A stretch of 64,000 nucleotides of DNA, from assembly GCA_946800325.1 (NCBI GenBank), contig OX326959.1, positions 11,934,862 through 11,998,861 on the forward strand, in the 5' to 3' direction. This DNA is from Luzula sylvatica (lineage: Eukaryota > Streptophyta > Magnoliopsida > Poales > Juncaceae). Below are positions 23,861 to 35,052 of this stretch, one piece after another (within the stretch, counting starts at the first letter, position 1; each line of letters starts with the position of its first letter). The translations under genes and the position numbers were made by a program. The notes below the pieces were generated by a model. It saw only the letters and a program-made list of their open reading frames with translations. It was not told the DNA's origin and did not search any database.

Positions 23861-25054
23861 TCTTCTTATGTATAAAGTAAGAAGAATTGGAAGAAATCTG
23901 TGCTTCCACGTCACCAGGGGCCTCTTTGTAAATTTTTTTAATTTACATTTTGGTCCTTTTTAGTTGAAAAAATTACATTTTGGTCCTTTAAAAAATTATA
24001 TTTTGGTCCTTTTTATTTACATTTTGGTCCTTTCAAGTTTAAAAACTTACATTTTGGTCCAGGGGCCTCTTTGTAAAAAAAATAATAATTACATTTTGGT
24101 CCTTTTTAGTTGAAAAAATTATATTTTGGTCTTTTTTATTTACATTATGGTCCTTTTAAGTTTAAAAACTTACATTTTGGTCCTTTATATTTACATCTTG
24201 ATCCTCTTTTATTTACATGTCGGTCCTTTTTTATATTTTTGAATTTACATTATAGTCTTTTTTATTTATATCTTGGTCCTTTTCAGTTTTAGTTCACATT
24301 TTGGTACTTTTTATTAACATTTTGGTCTTTTTTATTTAAAATTCTGTCCTTTTTTACATTCCTCCACGCCACCAGGGGCCTTTGTGTAAAAAAAATATTT
24401 TTGATTTACATTTTAGTCCTTTTTATATATATTATATCTTATATATATAAGTTAAACAAAATTCTTGCAATTATAAGCCTCCACGTCATCAAGAATTTTT
24501 GTGTAAAAAAATATTTTTTATTTACATTTTGATATTTTTAATTTATATTTTGGTCCTTTTAGTTTTAATTTACATTTTAGTCCTTTTTATTTACATTTTT
24601 GTCCTTCTTTATTTATATTTCGGTCCTTTTTTTACATTTATTAATTTATATTTTGGTCCTTTTTAGTTTTAATTTACATTTTAGTATTTTTTTATTTATA
24701 TTTTGGTCCTTTTTATTTACATTTCGGTCCTTTTTTACGTTTTGGTCCTTTTTTACATTTGGTCTTTTTTCCTATTTTACATACATATTAAAATTTGCGA
24801 ACATGTGCTGATTATATTAATCGATTTTAGAAGAACTGAACAAATGCTATTTATATAAATTATATTAGGAAATAATATTCGTGATAGACTTATTTCACGA
24901 ACCTTATGTATCTATTGACATGATGATATTTGCAAATATGTCATGATTAAATTAATTTAGTTCAAACACATGTGCGTTAATTCGTACACGCGTTAATTCT
25001 ATTTAAATAATTATATAAAAAACATCCCGCGCAATTGCGCGGGGATAAAACTAG
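23861..25054 (+). mobile_element. Helitron-like element with T-rich repeat array
   Basis: The 3' end has the hairpin CCCGCGCAATTGCGCGGG, a short gap and CTAG (25051-25054) before host T, identical in hairpin to the Helitron ending at 4392. A likely 5' end is TCTTCTTATGTATAAAG at 23,861, with a local palindrome. A second candidate 5' end is A^TCTTATATATATAAG at 24,437. If the second is real, one Helitron may be nested in or fused to another. No helicase is encoded. Confidence 0.7.
23935..24775. repeat. Tandem ~18-bp TTACATTTTGGTCCTTTT repeats
   Basis: Roughly 30 variants of ATTTACATTTTGGTCCTTTT fill the Helitron-like element. They are punctuated by a longer motif, CCACGTCACCAGGGGCCT followed by a TGTAAAAA-type tail (about 23,906, 24,059, 24,362 and 24,479). 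The short ORFs here are translations of the repeat and are not genes. Confidence 0.85.
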
Positions 25055-25682
25055 TATTTCATATAATGATACTTTTAAAAAAAAATCTTATGATTTACTT
25101 TATTAGTGTATATACTAGTTTTGATTTAAACTGTATTTAATAGTTTCATAATATAATATGTGAAATCATATCAATGAAGTTTTTTCTTTAATGTTTTTGT
25201 CCGTTAAGAATTAAAGGTAAAATTTCATTGGAATAAGTAATTTTTTTGTTTAACTTAACAATGCGTAATTTTTTGCTTCGTACAATTTGTAAGTAAATCT
25301 TCTCTCTCAGCGTGATCAATCTCTTTTATTTCAATTCCTCGAGTCTATTTTATTTTAATTTTTCATCTTTTATTTTTGGTAAATGTTTTCAAATTGGTGT
25401 CCCAATTTTGAATTATAGTAACTTAAATGATGTATTATAATTATAATTTGTTAAGAGAAACGATTGCTCAATTTTCCTTGCCAAAGAACCCTAATAGGTT
25501 AATAGCACAATGACTTGCTATACAAAAAGATACTTGGATGAAAGTCTTTGTATAATATAATATAATAATGAATAAAGGATTGGATATGGAGAGGCGGCGC
25601 CGATCCACACATATCAAGATTTCACTCCGTCCCTCCAATTTCCGCTCGTCCTTTTCATCTCCTCTTTATTGCGTTCCGCGCC
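25055..25682. promoter_or_regulatory. Upstream region and 5' leader of GCH1
   Basis: AT-rich, with TATAATATAATATAATAATG at about 25,552-25,571, possibly a TATA region. An upstream ATG at 25,568 opens an 89-codon reading frame that overlaps the main start in another frame. It would matter only if transcription starts upstream of it. Confidence 0.35.
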
Positions 25683-28021
25683 ATGGGAGCACTCGAGGAG
25701 GGTCACTACATGGCGGAACTCGAGGAGAACGATGTCGAGCTCGATGGGTCCTCCGGATCCGAGCACGAACCCGAACCCGAATCCGAATCCCGGAAGACCG
25801 TCGAAGCGGCTGTGAGGGTTCTGTTGGAGGGTCTTGAAGAGGATTGCGAGAGAGAAGGGATTAGAAAAACTCCTCTTCGTGTTGCCAAGGCCTTTAAAGA
25901 TGGCACTAGAGGTATTTTCATTTTATGAACTGAAAATTTTGAAATCTACACTTCGTTTCGCTTTTTGAATGCTTGTGAATGGTTTCTTTTGTCGGTTTTT
26001 ATTAACATTTTGGTTGGTGAATAGTGAATAGCAGAGAACTATTTTTGTTTTCAATACTTCGAATGCTTGGATTACAGTTTGAAATCATGTGTTTCGAGTA
26101 TTTTTGATGTGTTTAAGGTTTTAAATTAAGAAGTTGAACAATTGGATTCATACAATGTGTTTATGAATTGCTTCTTTTCTCTTCTTATTTTTCCATCTAT
26201 AGAAAAATCACAAAATCATAGAATAAAGCCTGAAATGGTACCAATTTGTTCGCTTTTTATGGTACAGGAATCTAATCAGAAGTGGAAAAAGATCTCGGCT
26301 TTTCTCTTTTCTTTTCTTTTTTCTGAGGAGGTGGGGAAAAATATCTGATTTTTGTTGCTTTATTTTGTCCAATTTTTCTTTCCTTCAAAAAAAGAAGTCA
26401 AATTATTTTGTGTAGTGCACTCATTATTCATTGCTTCATTGTCACTTAAATGTAACGTACATAATAGATCTATTATCTAATGATTAAATTTTGTTTCACC
26501 TAACAAAAAAACAATAAAGTACTTATGAGTCTTCATTATATCCCTTTATTTTCGTAACTAGTCTAAACTATCGAATATTTTCTTCCCTCAATTTTTGATT
26601 TACTTTATTCTCCCATTTATCTTTTTTTTGAAAATGATGTACTTGGACATTGTAGAATTCCTCACACTTCACTTTCATAAAGATAATGCTTTTTTCAAGT
26701 ACGTTTCTTTTTTAACTCTTTTTTTTTTAAACTCGAATAATTTGGACCCACAAAAATTTAAGCAAAATTGCAATATTTTTGAACCCTAATTGATTGATTC
26801 ATACATTATTTGTGTAAATCAGGATACAATCACAAGGCACGAGACATAGTAAAAGGCGCCCTCTTTCCCGAATCTACCCCTTCAACAAATCCCACTCCAA
26901 CCCATTTGACCCGCCACGCAAACAACCACACAGAAACCTGCCACGCAAATGGCCACACAGGAACATGCCACACGAACGGGCTAGTAACGGTACGAAACCT
27001 GGACCTCTTCTCGTACTGTGAATCGTGTCTCCTCCCATTCGCCATCAAGTGCCATGTCAGCTACATCCCGTCCTCGAACCGGGTACTGGGTCTGAGCAAG
27101 CTCTCGCGGGTTTCGGATGTATTCGCCAAACGGCTCCAAAACCCGTTAAGACTCACGAACGAGATTTGTTCCGCTCTGAACAACACCGTCAAGCCAGCTG
27201 GCGTGGCGCTCTATTTGGAGGCCCATCACGTAAAATTCCCCGAGAATTTAAATTCGGGTTCGGAGTGGATCCGGGTTTCTTGCTCCGCCCGTTTAGGCCT
27301 TTTCGAAGAGGATGAATCGTTGTGGAATGACTTTTTCGCCCTTTTGAAATTGAAGAACGTGGATACGAATACAAACTTGAATAATTGGTGCCCTTCTTTG
27401 AATAATAATAATAATGTTAATTTTAATAAATTGGGGAATAATAAAATGGTTTCGAGCGCGGTTAATATTATTCGGGCAATTGGCGAGGACCCGTTAAGAA
27501 AAGAACTCGTCGGTACGCCGTACCGTTACGTGCAATGGTTATTGCGTTTCAAATCTTGCTCCAACCCTAATTTCAAAACGGATGTCAATTTGGGCAAAAC
27601 GGGCGAGATTATCTCTAACGGGTACGGATCCAAAACCCGATACGAGTTAACCATACCGTTTTGCTCTCAATGTGAGCACCATTTATTGCCCTTTTACGGG
27701 TCGGTACATTTAGGGTTCTTCGAAAGCAGGGAGAGGAGAGAGGAGGAGATGGAGAGGGGCGAAATGCAATCGATTGTAGAGTTCTACGCGTGCAAATTGC
27801 AGGTGCAAGAGAGAATGACGAGGCAAATTGCAGAGGAATTGTATAAGCGGTACGAAATGGGAGTTATTGTTGTTGTGGAGGCGAATCATATTTGTATGAT
27901 TTCGAGAGGAATCGAGAAAGTGAGGAGTAGTACCGCCACCATTTCCATTTTGGGCAAGTTTTGTACCGATCACGATGCGAAGAATTCGTTTTTAAAGAGC
28001 GTTTCGGAGTGTACCGGTTAG
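25683..28021 (+). CDS. GCH1: GTP cyclohydrolase I, two-domain plant type
   Basis: Catalyses GTP to 7,8-dihydroneopterin triphosphate, the first step of the pterin branch of folate synthesis, in the cytosol. Exon 1 is 25683-25911 and exon 2 is 26823-28021, with one 911-bp intron; the join restores ...DGTR-GYNHKARD. The product is 475 aa. As in plants generally, two GCHI-like domains are in tandem (about 35-215 and 255-470). Domain 1 has YCESCLLPF where the zinc-binding CEHH would be. Domain 2 keeps QCEHHLLPFYG, LQVQERMTRQIAE and CMISRGIEKV-SSTAT. Plant domains are known to be individually incomplete, so the protein likely works only as a whole. The linker holds an Asn run from an AAT-rich stretch (27,395-27,440). 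The start ATG is in frame with MGALEEG, the usual plant beginning. It is convergent with cyclin C. Confidence 0.95.
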
Positions 28022-28396
28022 GGTTTGATCGGTACGGTTGTATTTTTTCTCGCTAATAAGTTTTATTCGTACGGCGGGTAGTTATATGGTTATATTTGGG
28101 GGGAAATAAATAGGTCTTGATTGAATTTTGATTTGGGCATTGATAAAAATTCAAAATTGGTTTGTAGTACTATAAATATATGTTTTTTATTTTTTATTTT
28201 TTGCATTGTTTTTTTACATTTGATTTGATTGATCACACAATTGGAAATTTATATTTAGATAAATTATTCATGTGATCACAAATTCACATTTTTTCTTGAT
28301 AAAAGATTCGGAGTTTAGTTTTCTCATGGCATAAAATTACAAACACAATCACAAAGAAAAGGTACATTAATAATAAACTACTGGAGTTCTCCAGTA

Positions 28397-29945
28397 CTAG
28401 TTCTTCGAAGGAAGCTTGTTCATGATAGGGTTTATCCTATCATCAGAAAGGCCTTTTTGAGGGTCTATTCTATATGTGTCGTAAAAATCAAGTATTTCCA
28501 TCGCTATATTTTTCACCTAAAATAAAATAAAATAATGAATTAGTAAAATCTAGTTTTTAAAATTTTAAATTACGAAAAATTTATAAAATTGTAAAAATTA
28601 TGGTACCACATTCATATCGACACGAAGCTCCTCGAACCAAGAAGTGGTATCTTTATCTTTTAATACAATTGCAATATACATACATGCCAATGCAATCATA
28701 TATGGAGGATATATTAATATAAGATCCATTTTATACGTATCATTAACGAGTCCCCTAAATAAACAAAATATTATCATTACCAAATTTTGTCCTCAAAAAT
28801 AAATTTCATTATTTATTTTCTTACCAAGCATGCTGTGTCAAGTCCGTTATGTTGGCGTCTTGTAACAATCTGTAAAATAAAATACACACATTATAATTTA
28901 TACCCAAAATCCAAAACCCTAAAAAAAATTGTGTAAATAAGGAAGAGAGAAAAAACGTACTGTAAAAGTGGACGGTACGGATGAAAAACAACCAAATAAT
29001 AATCAAGTGCATCTAGAAGCTTCATTTCCATTTCAAGAATATCCTTTATTTCAAAAAGATATCTCTTATCTGAACAACCTGAAAATTAATCAACAAACCC
29101 ATTTGTTAATACATTTTTGCAAGGGTATACGCGATATTTTGATATTTATAAAAAACATACACATTTTTTTGATGTAGAAAACAAGAAGTCTGGCTTGAAC
29201 GGTACTTTCTTCAGCCTTTGAAGCCAAGTAAAGACAAGTTGGTGCAACGATACGTGGATCAAACTCGGTCATACTTTTCCTGGCAAAAAATATTTACATT
29301 TTTATCCCTGTGAAATTATATAATCGCGTATTTAATAAATTAAAAAAATAGATGGATACTTTGTATATACGCGTCTGAAATAAGTAGTTGCAGTAGCGAT
29401 TACTCTGAAAGATTCAAAATTTCATGAGTTAGTGATTATTATAAGTTAATAAATTGATTCGAGAAAGAACCCAATTGAAAGTTTCTAACCTTTGTCTCAC
29501 TTTTACTTGTTGAGCAAGCCTCCAAATATCTGAAATTGAGAAATTATTAGTATCAGAAATAGCTTAATTATATGTAATCACGAATTAGGAATAAAAGAGG
29601 GGATTACGAAAAGACATGTGAATCTTGATAAGGCGAAATTCCTCTTGAGTAATGCCTCTTTCTTTATCAACTGGATGCACCACGTCCACCTCATCAGGCT
29701 CTAAGAGCTGCCGACTGCAATTAAATCAATTCAAAACAACGAGGAAAAATTACCAATAATTCTCGCTTTTCTGATTATCAATTGCAATTTCATTTCTGTC
29801 GATTTTGATTTATGAATTAGCATCTCAATCAAGGTCGAATGAATTCACCAACCACTCTCCCCCAAATTGGAATGAAAATTGGAAAGGAAAGGAGGAGATG
29901 AAGGAGAGCTTACTAGTGAGAGGAAGCCCAGAAGTTTGCCGCCAT
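28397..29945 (-). CDS. CYCC1: Cyclin C (9 exons)
   Basis: Cyclin partner of CDK8 in the Mediator kinase module, acting in nuclear transcription control. Exons (minus) are 29945-29914, 29714-29608, 29529-29490, 29404-29360, 29279-29161, 29078-28961, 28869-28825, 28754-28607 and 28516-28397. Together they give 774 nt, 257 aa, the size of plant cyclin C. It begins MAANFWASSHYRQLL and shows the cyclin box (HIWRLAQQVKVRQRVIATA, VAPTCLYLASKAEES), then a second cyclin fold with HPYRPLLQLLQDA and LVNDTYKMDLIL. All borders are GT/AG, and each join keeps frame and family likeness. Exon 5 ends ATGT before GTATG; this border is the least certain. The stop is TAG at 28397-28399. No lesions are seen. Confidence 0.95.
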
Positions 29946-30502
29946 GGCAATGATCGAAGCGAGGGAGGAACACAACACAAGGAGCAAGAGAGCGAGCCAA
30001 TGACAAAAGGGGTTAGCATTACTCTGCATTAGCAAGGGGGATTTTTGCATATTTACCCTTAAAAAACTAAAATATCATATTTATCCTTCCAAAAAGAATA
30101 TATATTATATATATACTTCTCAAAAAAAATGTAAACATCATAAATATTTAACTAGATTTGTAAAATTGAAGTATTAAAATTATGATAAACTTGACAGATT
30201 TAATATCAAGTTTACTATTTTGAGATTTTGTAAGTTTTCAAAGGTATAAATGGTATTTTATTACAAAACACAAACACATCAGATGGCATAAGTTTAATAG
30301 CATAAATTTTCCTCAAATGAGAAGTTTGAAAAGAAAATGGCACGAGTTTAATAGCATAAATTTCATTCAATTTCAAAACCCAAACACATAAAAATTCCCA
30401 ATCCTTGCCCAAATTAGCATTTCAGCACTAGACATTACATCACTAAAAGTCCTTCTATGAATTAAACCAAATTTAGCTCGAACTAATCGATATAAAGGAA
30501 GA
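29946..30502. other. Spacer between CYCC1 and FHA gene
   Basis: Holds the CYCC1 promoter (minus strand) and the 3' region of the FHA gene. At 30,045-30,100 the stretch ATATTTACCC...AAAATATCATATTTATCC resembles termini of the MITE-like sequence at 34,205-34,440. A GAGTTTAATAGCATAAATTT-type motif is repeated near 30,290 and 30,345. Confidence 0.4.
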
Positions 30503-31079
30503 CTATGAACTATCTTCAGTCCTTTTCGACGCCTCGTCTTCTCTGTCTTTCTCGTCCTTTTCGCTCGGTCCAGCCTGCTTATTTCGTTCTTCCATCGTCT
30601 TCCAGAATGATCGCAGAGGAAGGAGGAAGTAAAACCTTCAAAAGAGGTGAAAGAAGTAAGATACTTTCGAAATCTAATTTCGCGAGTCGGTAAATTTGGT
30701 AGCAATAAAATTTTAAATATATTCTTCCTAAATTGTACTTGACGAACTTTTTATTGCCGATTTGAATGAGATCTTGGCTTTTGAGTTGGACCGGCAAACT
30801 ACCAGGCAAGTGGAGCACGCTATTTATAAAACAACCGGTTTGTCCGATGACTTCCAGCGCGAACTGCATGCGCCGAAAGTCGAAGTAGATGCGGGCATGG
30901 TGGTGGGATATTCTCCTTCCCGGACCGCCATTGCCCAAATCTACATCCACACGTGCATTACCGGCGTCGTGACCGATGATGAACGAGTAAGATTGCATGT
31001 AGTACACGAAATCCTCGCCTTGGAGTTTCGCAAACCCGATTTTCAAATCGTCGACATTAAAATCCGTCCTTGTTGACAT
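30503..31079 (-). CDS. Short FHA-domain protein (FHA2-like)
   Basis: Forkhead-associated domains bind phosphothreonine peptides. Exon 1 is 31079-30739 and exon 2 is 30635-30503; the 103-bp intron uses GTACAA and TTTTGAAG. The spliced product is 157 aa. The join was chosen because it yields FVKFYFLLPLRSF, the end of the FHA domain in the plant FHA2 group; reading through the intron gives an unrelated tail. Seen: GFAKLQGEDFVYYMQSY, FIIGHDAG, RRISHHHARIYFD, GCFIN and LQSQD-like LKSQDLIQIG. Two oddities stand out. The usual Gly-Arg of the phosphopeptide pocket is Gly-His (GHDAG). The protein also stops soon after the domain with a Lys/Glu-rich tail (ERNKQAGPSEKDEKDREDEA), while FHA2 proteins are about twice as long. 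MSTRTDF is taken as start over an ATG five codons upstream. Confidence 0.8.
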
Positions 31080-32046
31080 GTTGAAAAAAATCAAATTGTT
31101 TGTTTTTCTAAAGAGTGACAGTGTTATTTATATGAAATTCAATGAATATAATGATGAGATTTATGGTTCATGATGAACCTGACCTGTGAGAATAAGCCAT
31201 GTCAGTGAAGTTCGTGAAGTGGCGTGTTTCGATTGTTCGAATGGAGAGTAAAACTCGAGTAATCGTCGAATATGACCAAAAGGAATTAACAATGATTGAA
31301 AATATTTAATGCTTACAAGATTTTGCATGAGAAGATTCCTAGTATATCAAATATCAAAGCAAAAAAAATTCAGTATGAAAAATTTCTAGTTTTTAGCATT
31401 AATTTCTCAGTGTATCTCAACATGCAAAAAGTAGTCAAACAACATTTACCATATAAAACGGCCCTCTGCAATGATTGTCATTAATTTTTCACAATTCAAA
31501 CTAAAAAATTTAAATGTTTAGTTTATCACAATTTAACTACACTTCTCAGTAAGATGGCTTGCTTCATTACAATTTCATTAAATCTGAACACAAAACAGCC
31601 TGTTCATGCAATCTATTATTATTTCGCGCGAAAATTTGTCGTTAATTTCATCAAATTCTAATGTGAGTGTGATTTCTGAAGAATAGTTTTTAGGACCATA
31701 GAAGAACCAGGCACCTTTAAGCCTTCAACCAAACCCAAATAAAAATGTTAATATTTTCCAACAATGCAATTAATTTCGATAGTTGTTTCGAGAATTTTTC
31801 ATACATTTTGCTCACATAATAAGTTAAGAAATAAAATAATTGTTCCTCTTACATGAAATTTACTAGACCAAATTTCGCAATTACTGACTGATGTGTTTAA
31901 TCCAGCAAAACACAGAATCAATTCTGAAAGCTATGTTCTGAATCAAGATCAAATTTGGTGTTTCTAGAACGAACGAGTCAGATTCGAATGAACAAACACG
32001 TAAATGAATTGGTACCGTTTAAAAGATTAATAATAAATCTTTTACA
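31080..32046. other. Intergenic, FHA gene upstream region
   Basis: AT-rich, no convincing exon. The first ~100 bp contain GTTATTTATATGAAATTC (near 31,120), a possible TATA region for the minus-strand FHA gene. Confidence 0.4.
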
Positions 32047-32061
32047 AAATTCAATGTGTTC

Positions 32062-32126
32062 TTTGTAAATAACTTTTTATTTTTATTATAACGAGATGGC
32101 TATTGGCCTCCTCCTTAAAAAAAAAA
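32062..32126 (+). mobile_element. 65-bp retro-insertion with 15-bp TSD
   Basis: The 15-bp direct repeat AAATTCAATGTGTTC (32047-32061 and 32127-32141) flanks a 65-bp segment. The segment contains ACGAGATGGCTATTGGCC and ends in a run of A. The size of the TSD and the A-tail indicate a heavily 5'-truncated LINE or a SINE tail inserted by target-primed reverse transcription. Confidence 0.8.
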
Positions 32127-32141
32127 AAATTCAATGTGTTC

Positions 32142-34204
32142 AGTTGCATACCCGGTTTAGAGATATGTGACGAATAATATCACAAGTCTTCGGACATTTT
32201 AGCTAACATCATGACAATCTTAAAACTTATTTCTGTACACATAAAGCTTTCATATATTAGTTTCGTATCCCATTTTGCTAACTTTTTTTCTCAAAACGTA
32301 AAGAAAAAACATTCCTCAATCTATTGATGGTTGAAAATGAAAATGGATAATAAATGTATTAAATGTATTAAATGTTAAAATTATATTAAATAGTAAATCA
32401 TACATGATAATAAATAATTTGTAAATCACATTGATTATGTGATACACCATATTATTATAAAATAATTTAGTTTATTTAATTTAGTTTATTATACACATGA
32501 TAAATCTTATTTATTTGAAAAAATTGTAATTATTTCATCTTCAATTTTTTAAAAAAAATATATATTTTCATTTGTATTTTGCAGATTTTTGATTTTTTTT
32601 TTCATTCTTATATTTTTTTTTATTTTTATGATAATTTATTTTGTAAAATTTTGACAAACTCTAATTTGTGTTTTTTTTTAGATTTATTCGAACTTATTAA
32701 AAAAAGTTATATTATTATTTTACCAAAAAATATTTGTATTTTTGTATATTAATAATTTTTCATATTTTGTAGAATAAATAAAAAAAAACTGTTTGATAAA
32801 AAAATTCAAAATTTAATTTGTGAGTTATATTTGATCTAACGCATGTTAAACAGTGTAGGCATGAAATGGTGAAATAATCCAGTCCCGTAACTCATTTTCC
32901 AAATTTGTAAATTTGAATTTAATTAATCATATATTATTCACTAAATAATATTCTATAGTATGCTTAACAAGAGGAGTTTATTTCACCAAAATGAGTTACA
33001 TTTGACAAAAATATTCTATAGTATGCTTAAATGAACTCCTATTGAATATTTAGTGAATATTTAATTTTCTATTTTCTATCAATTGACAAGATATATTATT
33101 TATTTTTGTTAACGATTTATCATGAAATTATTGATTATTTAATTTTTCTATAAGAATGAGTAATATTGTCATTTCATTAACTAACTTTACCATGTAAATG
33201 TTATCACAAACATACCCATATTTTTTAGAATCCAAAAGTTCAACCAAACACAAATACCGTTTAATGGAAATGCCATTTTCGGGATCACATTCCAAAGAAT
33301 GTAACTATACATTATTTGGATGATGGGAACGTTGTAAGATTCCTGAAAATGTTGGGTCATGAGAATATATTTATCATGTTTGACGTGACGGTAAGGTGAC
33401 ATTGTCATGGAAAAACATTAATATTAATAATATTTGCCTAATTTATCCTTATTTAATTTTTTCTCTCTTTTCATTTTATATCTTTATTTTTCTTTGTCCT
33501 GTCAATTATTTTACAATTTATTTTTATTTTTTATTAATTTAGTGTTTTTTAATATTATAATGTACCAAATTTACGTCATTAATGATGATTTTTGTCTCTA
33601 TAAATTATTTTGGATTATTAATAAAAAAAATTGTAAACTTATTGTTATGATAATATATTATATATGTAAGAATTTTATTTTATATTTGAATGTGAATATT
33701 TAAGGCTCTTTATTTATTAGACAAGTTATATTGTTTATTGTTTATTAATGATTTATCATAAAATTATTAATTATTTAATTTTTTATAAAAAGTGATAATT
33801 TTGTAATCTCATTAACTCTACCAAAGTACCAAGTAACACAAAGTGTTAAAACAAATATAGAAATATTACTCGTTTTTGGAATCTAAATAAAAGTTTAATC
33901 AAACACAATTGTTATCATTGCATAAGAATATAATTTTCGAATATCATATTTAAAACAAATATGATTATCACGATAATTTCAGATTCCCTCTATACAAACA
34001 CATTTGAGAAAAATATATATCACCAATTAGATTTGTATTTTATCTTATACATTTCATCCTACCTTGTAACTCCTAATTTTTTTTTACCCATAAATATCTC
34101 ATAAAAATGAAAATCAACGGGTAAGATCGCCTGGTCCAAAGTAAATTATTAAAATTAACGATTAATTTTGGCCTACTGAAAGTGGACATTTTTGCTTTTT
34201 ATAA
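32142..34204. other. AT-rich intergenic DNA with local duplications
   Basis: No gene is seen. ATTCTATAGTATGCTTAA occurs at about 32,950 and 33,009. A segment of ~200 bp near 33,080-33,260 (ATTTATCATGAAATTATTGA...) recurs, diverged, at 33,720-33,905. The plus ORF at 33,434-33,703 is a low-complexity reading. Confidence 0.5.
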
Positions 34205-34440
34205 TTAGGAGAATTACATATGTGCCCTTCTAAACTACAAAATCCCATATATATCCTTCCAAAAACAAAAACAAAATATTATTTTTGCCCTTTAAAAAAT
34301 ATATAATTTGTTATAGCAATATAATATGGATAACTAAAACTTTGACTATAACATGATATTTCAGAATTTTCAGGAGATAAATATGATCTGAATATTTTTT
34401 GGAAGGATAAATGTGATATTTTAATTTTTTGGTGGTGTTG
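34205..34440. mobile_element. MITE-like inverted repeat
   Basis: ATATATCCTTCCAAAAA near 34,249 returns as TTTTTTGGAAGGATAAAT near 34,395-34,412, with further partial symmetry outward. Similar termini are seen near 30,075. No TSD was fixed. Confidence 0.45.
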
Positions 34441-35052
34441 ACGTGTTGTACATAAACTTGTACAAGTCAGGTTGTAGCGCATCCAGTTCATGGTCTCTCT
34501 TTCTCTCTTCTAGTGAAAACGAAAGTCTTTTGTCCACAACAATGTCGCATCAATCCCTCTCCCTCAGATCCAAACCATAATAACCCACACTTCCACTTGC
34601 AAAAGTCCAAACCTTTTTCTCAGCTTGTACAAAACCGCAGTTTTTGTGGTGGAATTATCTTTGTGTTGTTTCTTCTCCGGCGGCGGCCACGTTCGGAAAG
34701 AGCGGCGGAAATAATTGCGGTGCTGTGATTTAGGTAGACAACGAGGTACATTGTGTGATTACGCATTGATTATCGGGTTGTGAGGTGATAAAGAATCAGT
34801 CTTACTGATTACTGGTTCTACGGGTTAATCAAAGAAGCAAAAACCAGCCAAAGACTCGTATTTTTGTGAAAATTTGTGTTAAAAGAGGTATTTCTTTGCG
34901 AATTTGTAAAGTAGACAAACAACGATAGTACTTGAAAAAACGAAGCTTTTCTCAAAATTTGCTACAGTATACCAAGTTCATTGCAAATTCGTACAATACA
35001 ACCCGAGGAGCTTATCAGAAGAGAGGGGAAAATTAGGGACTACTTTGCAAAA

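Noticed and set aside
24110..24811. Hydrophobic Phe/Leu-rich ORFs as membrane proteins
   Set aside because: They are translations of the ATTTTGGTCCTTTT repeat array.
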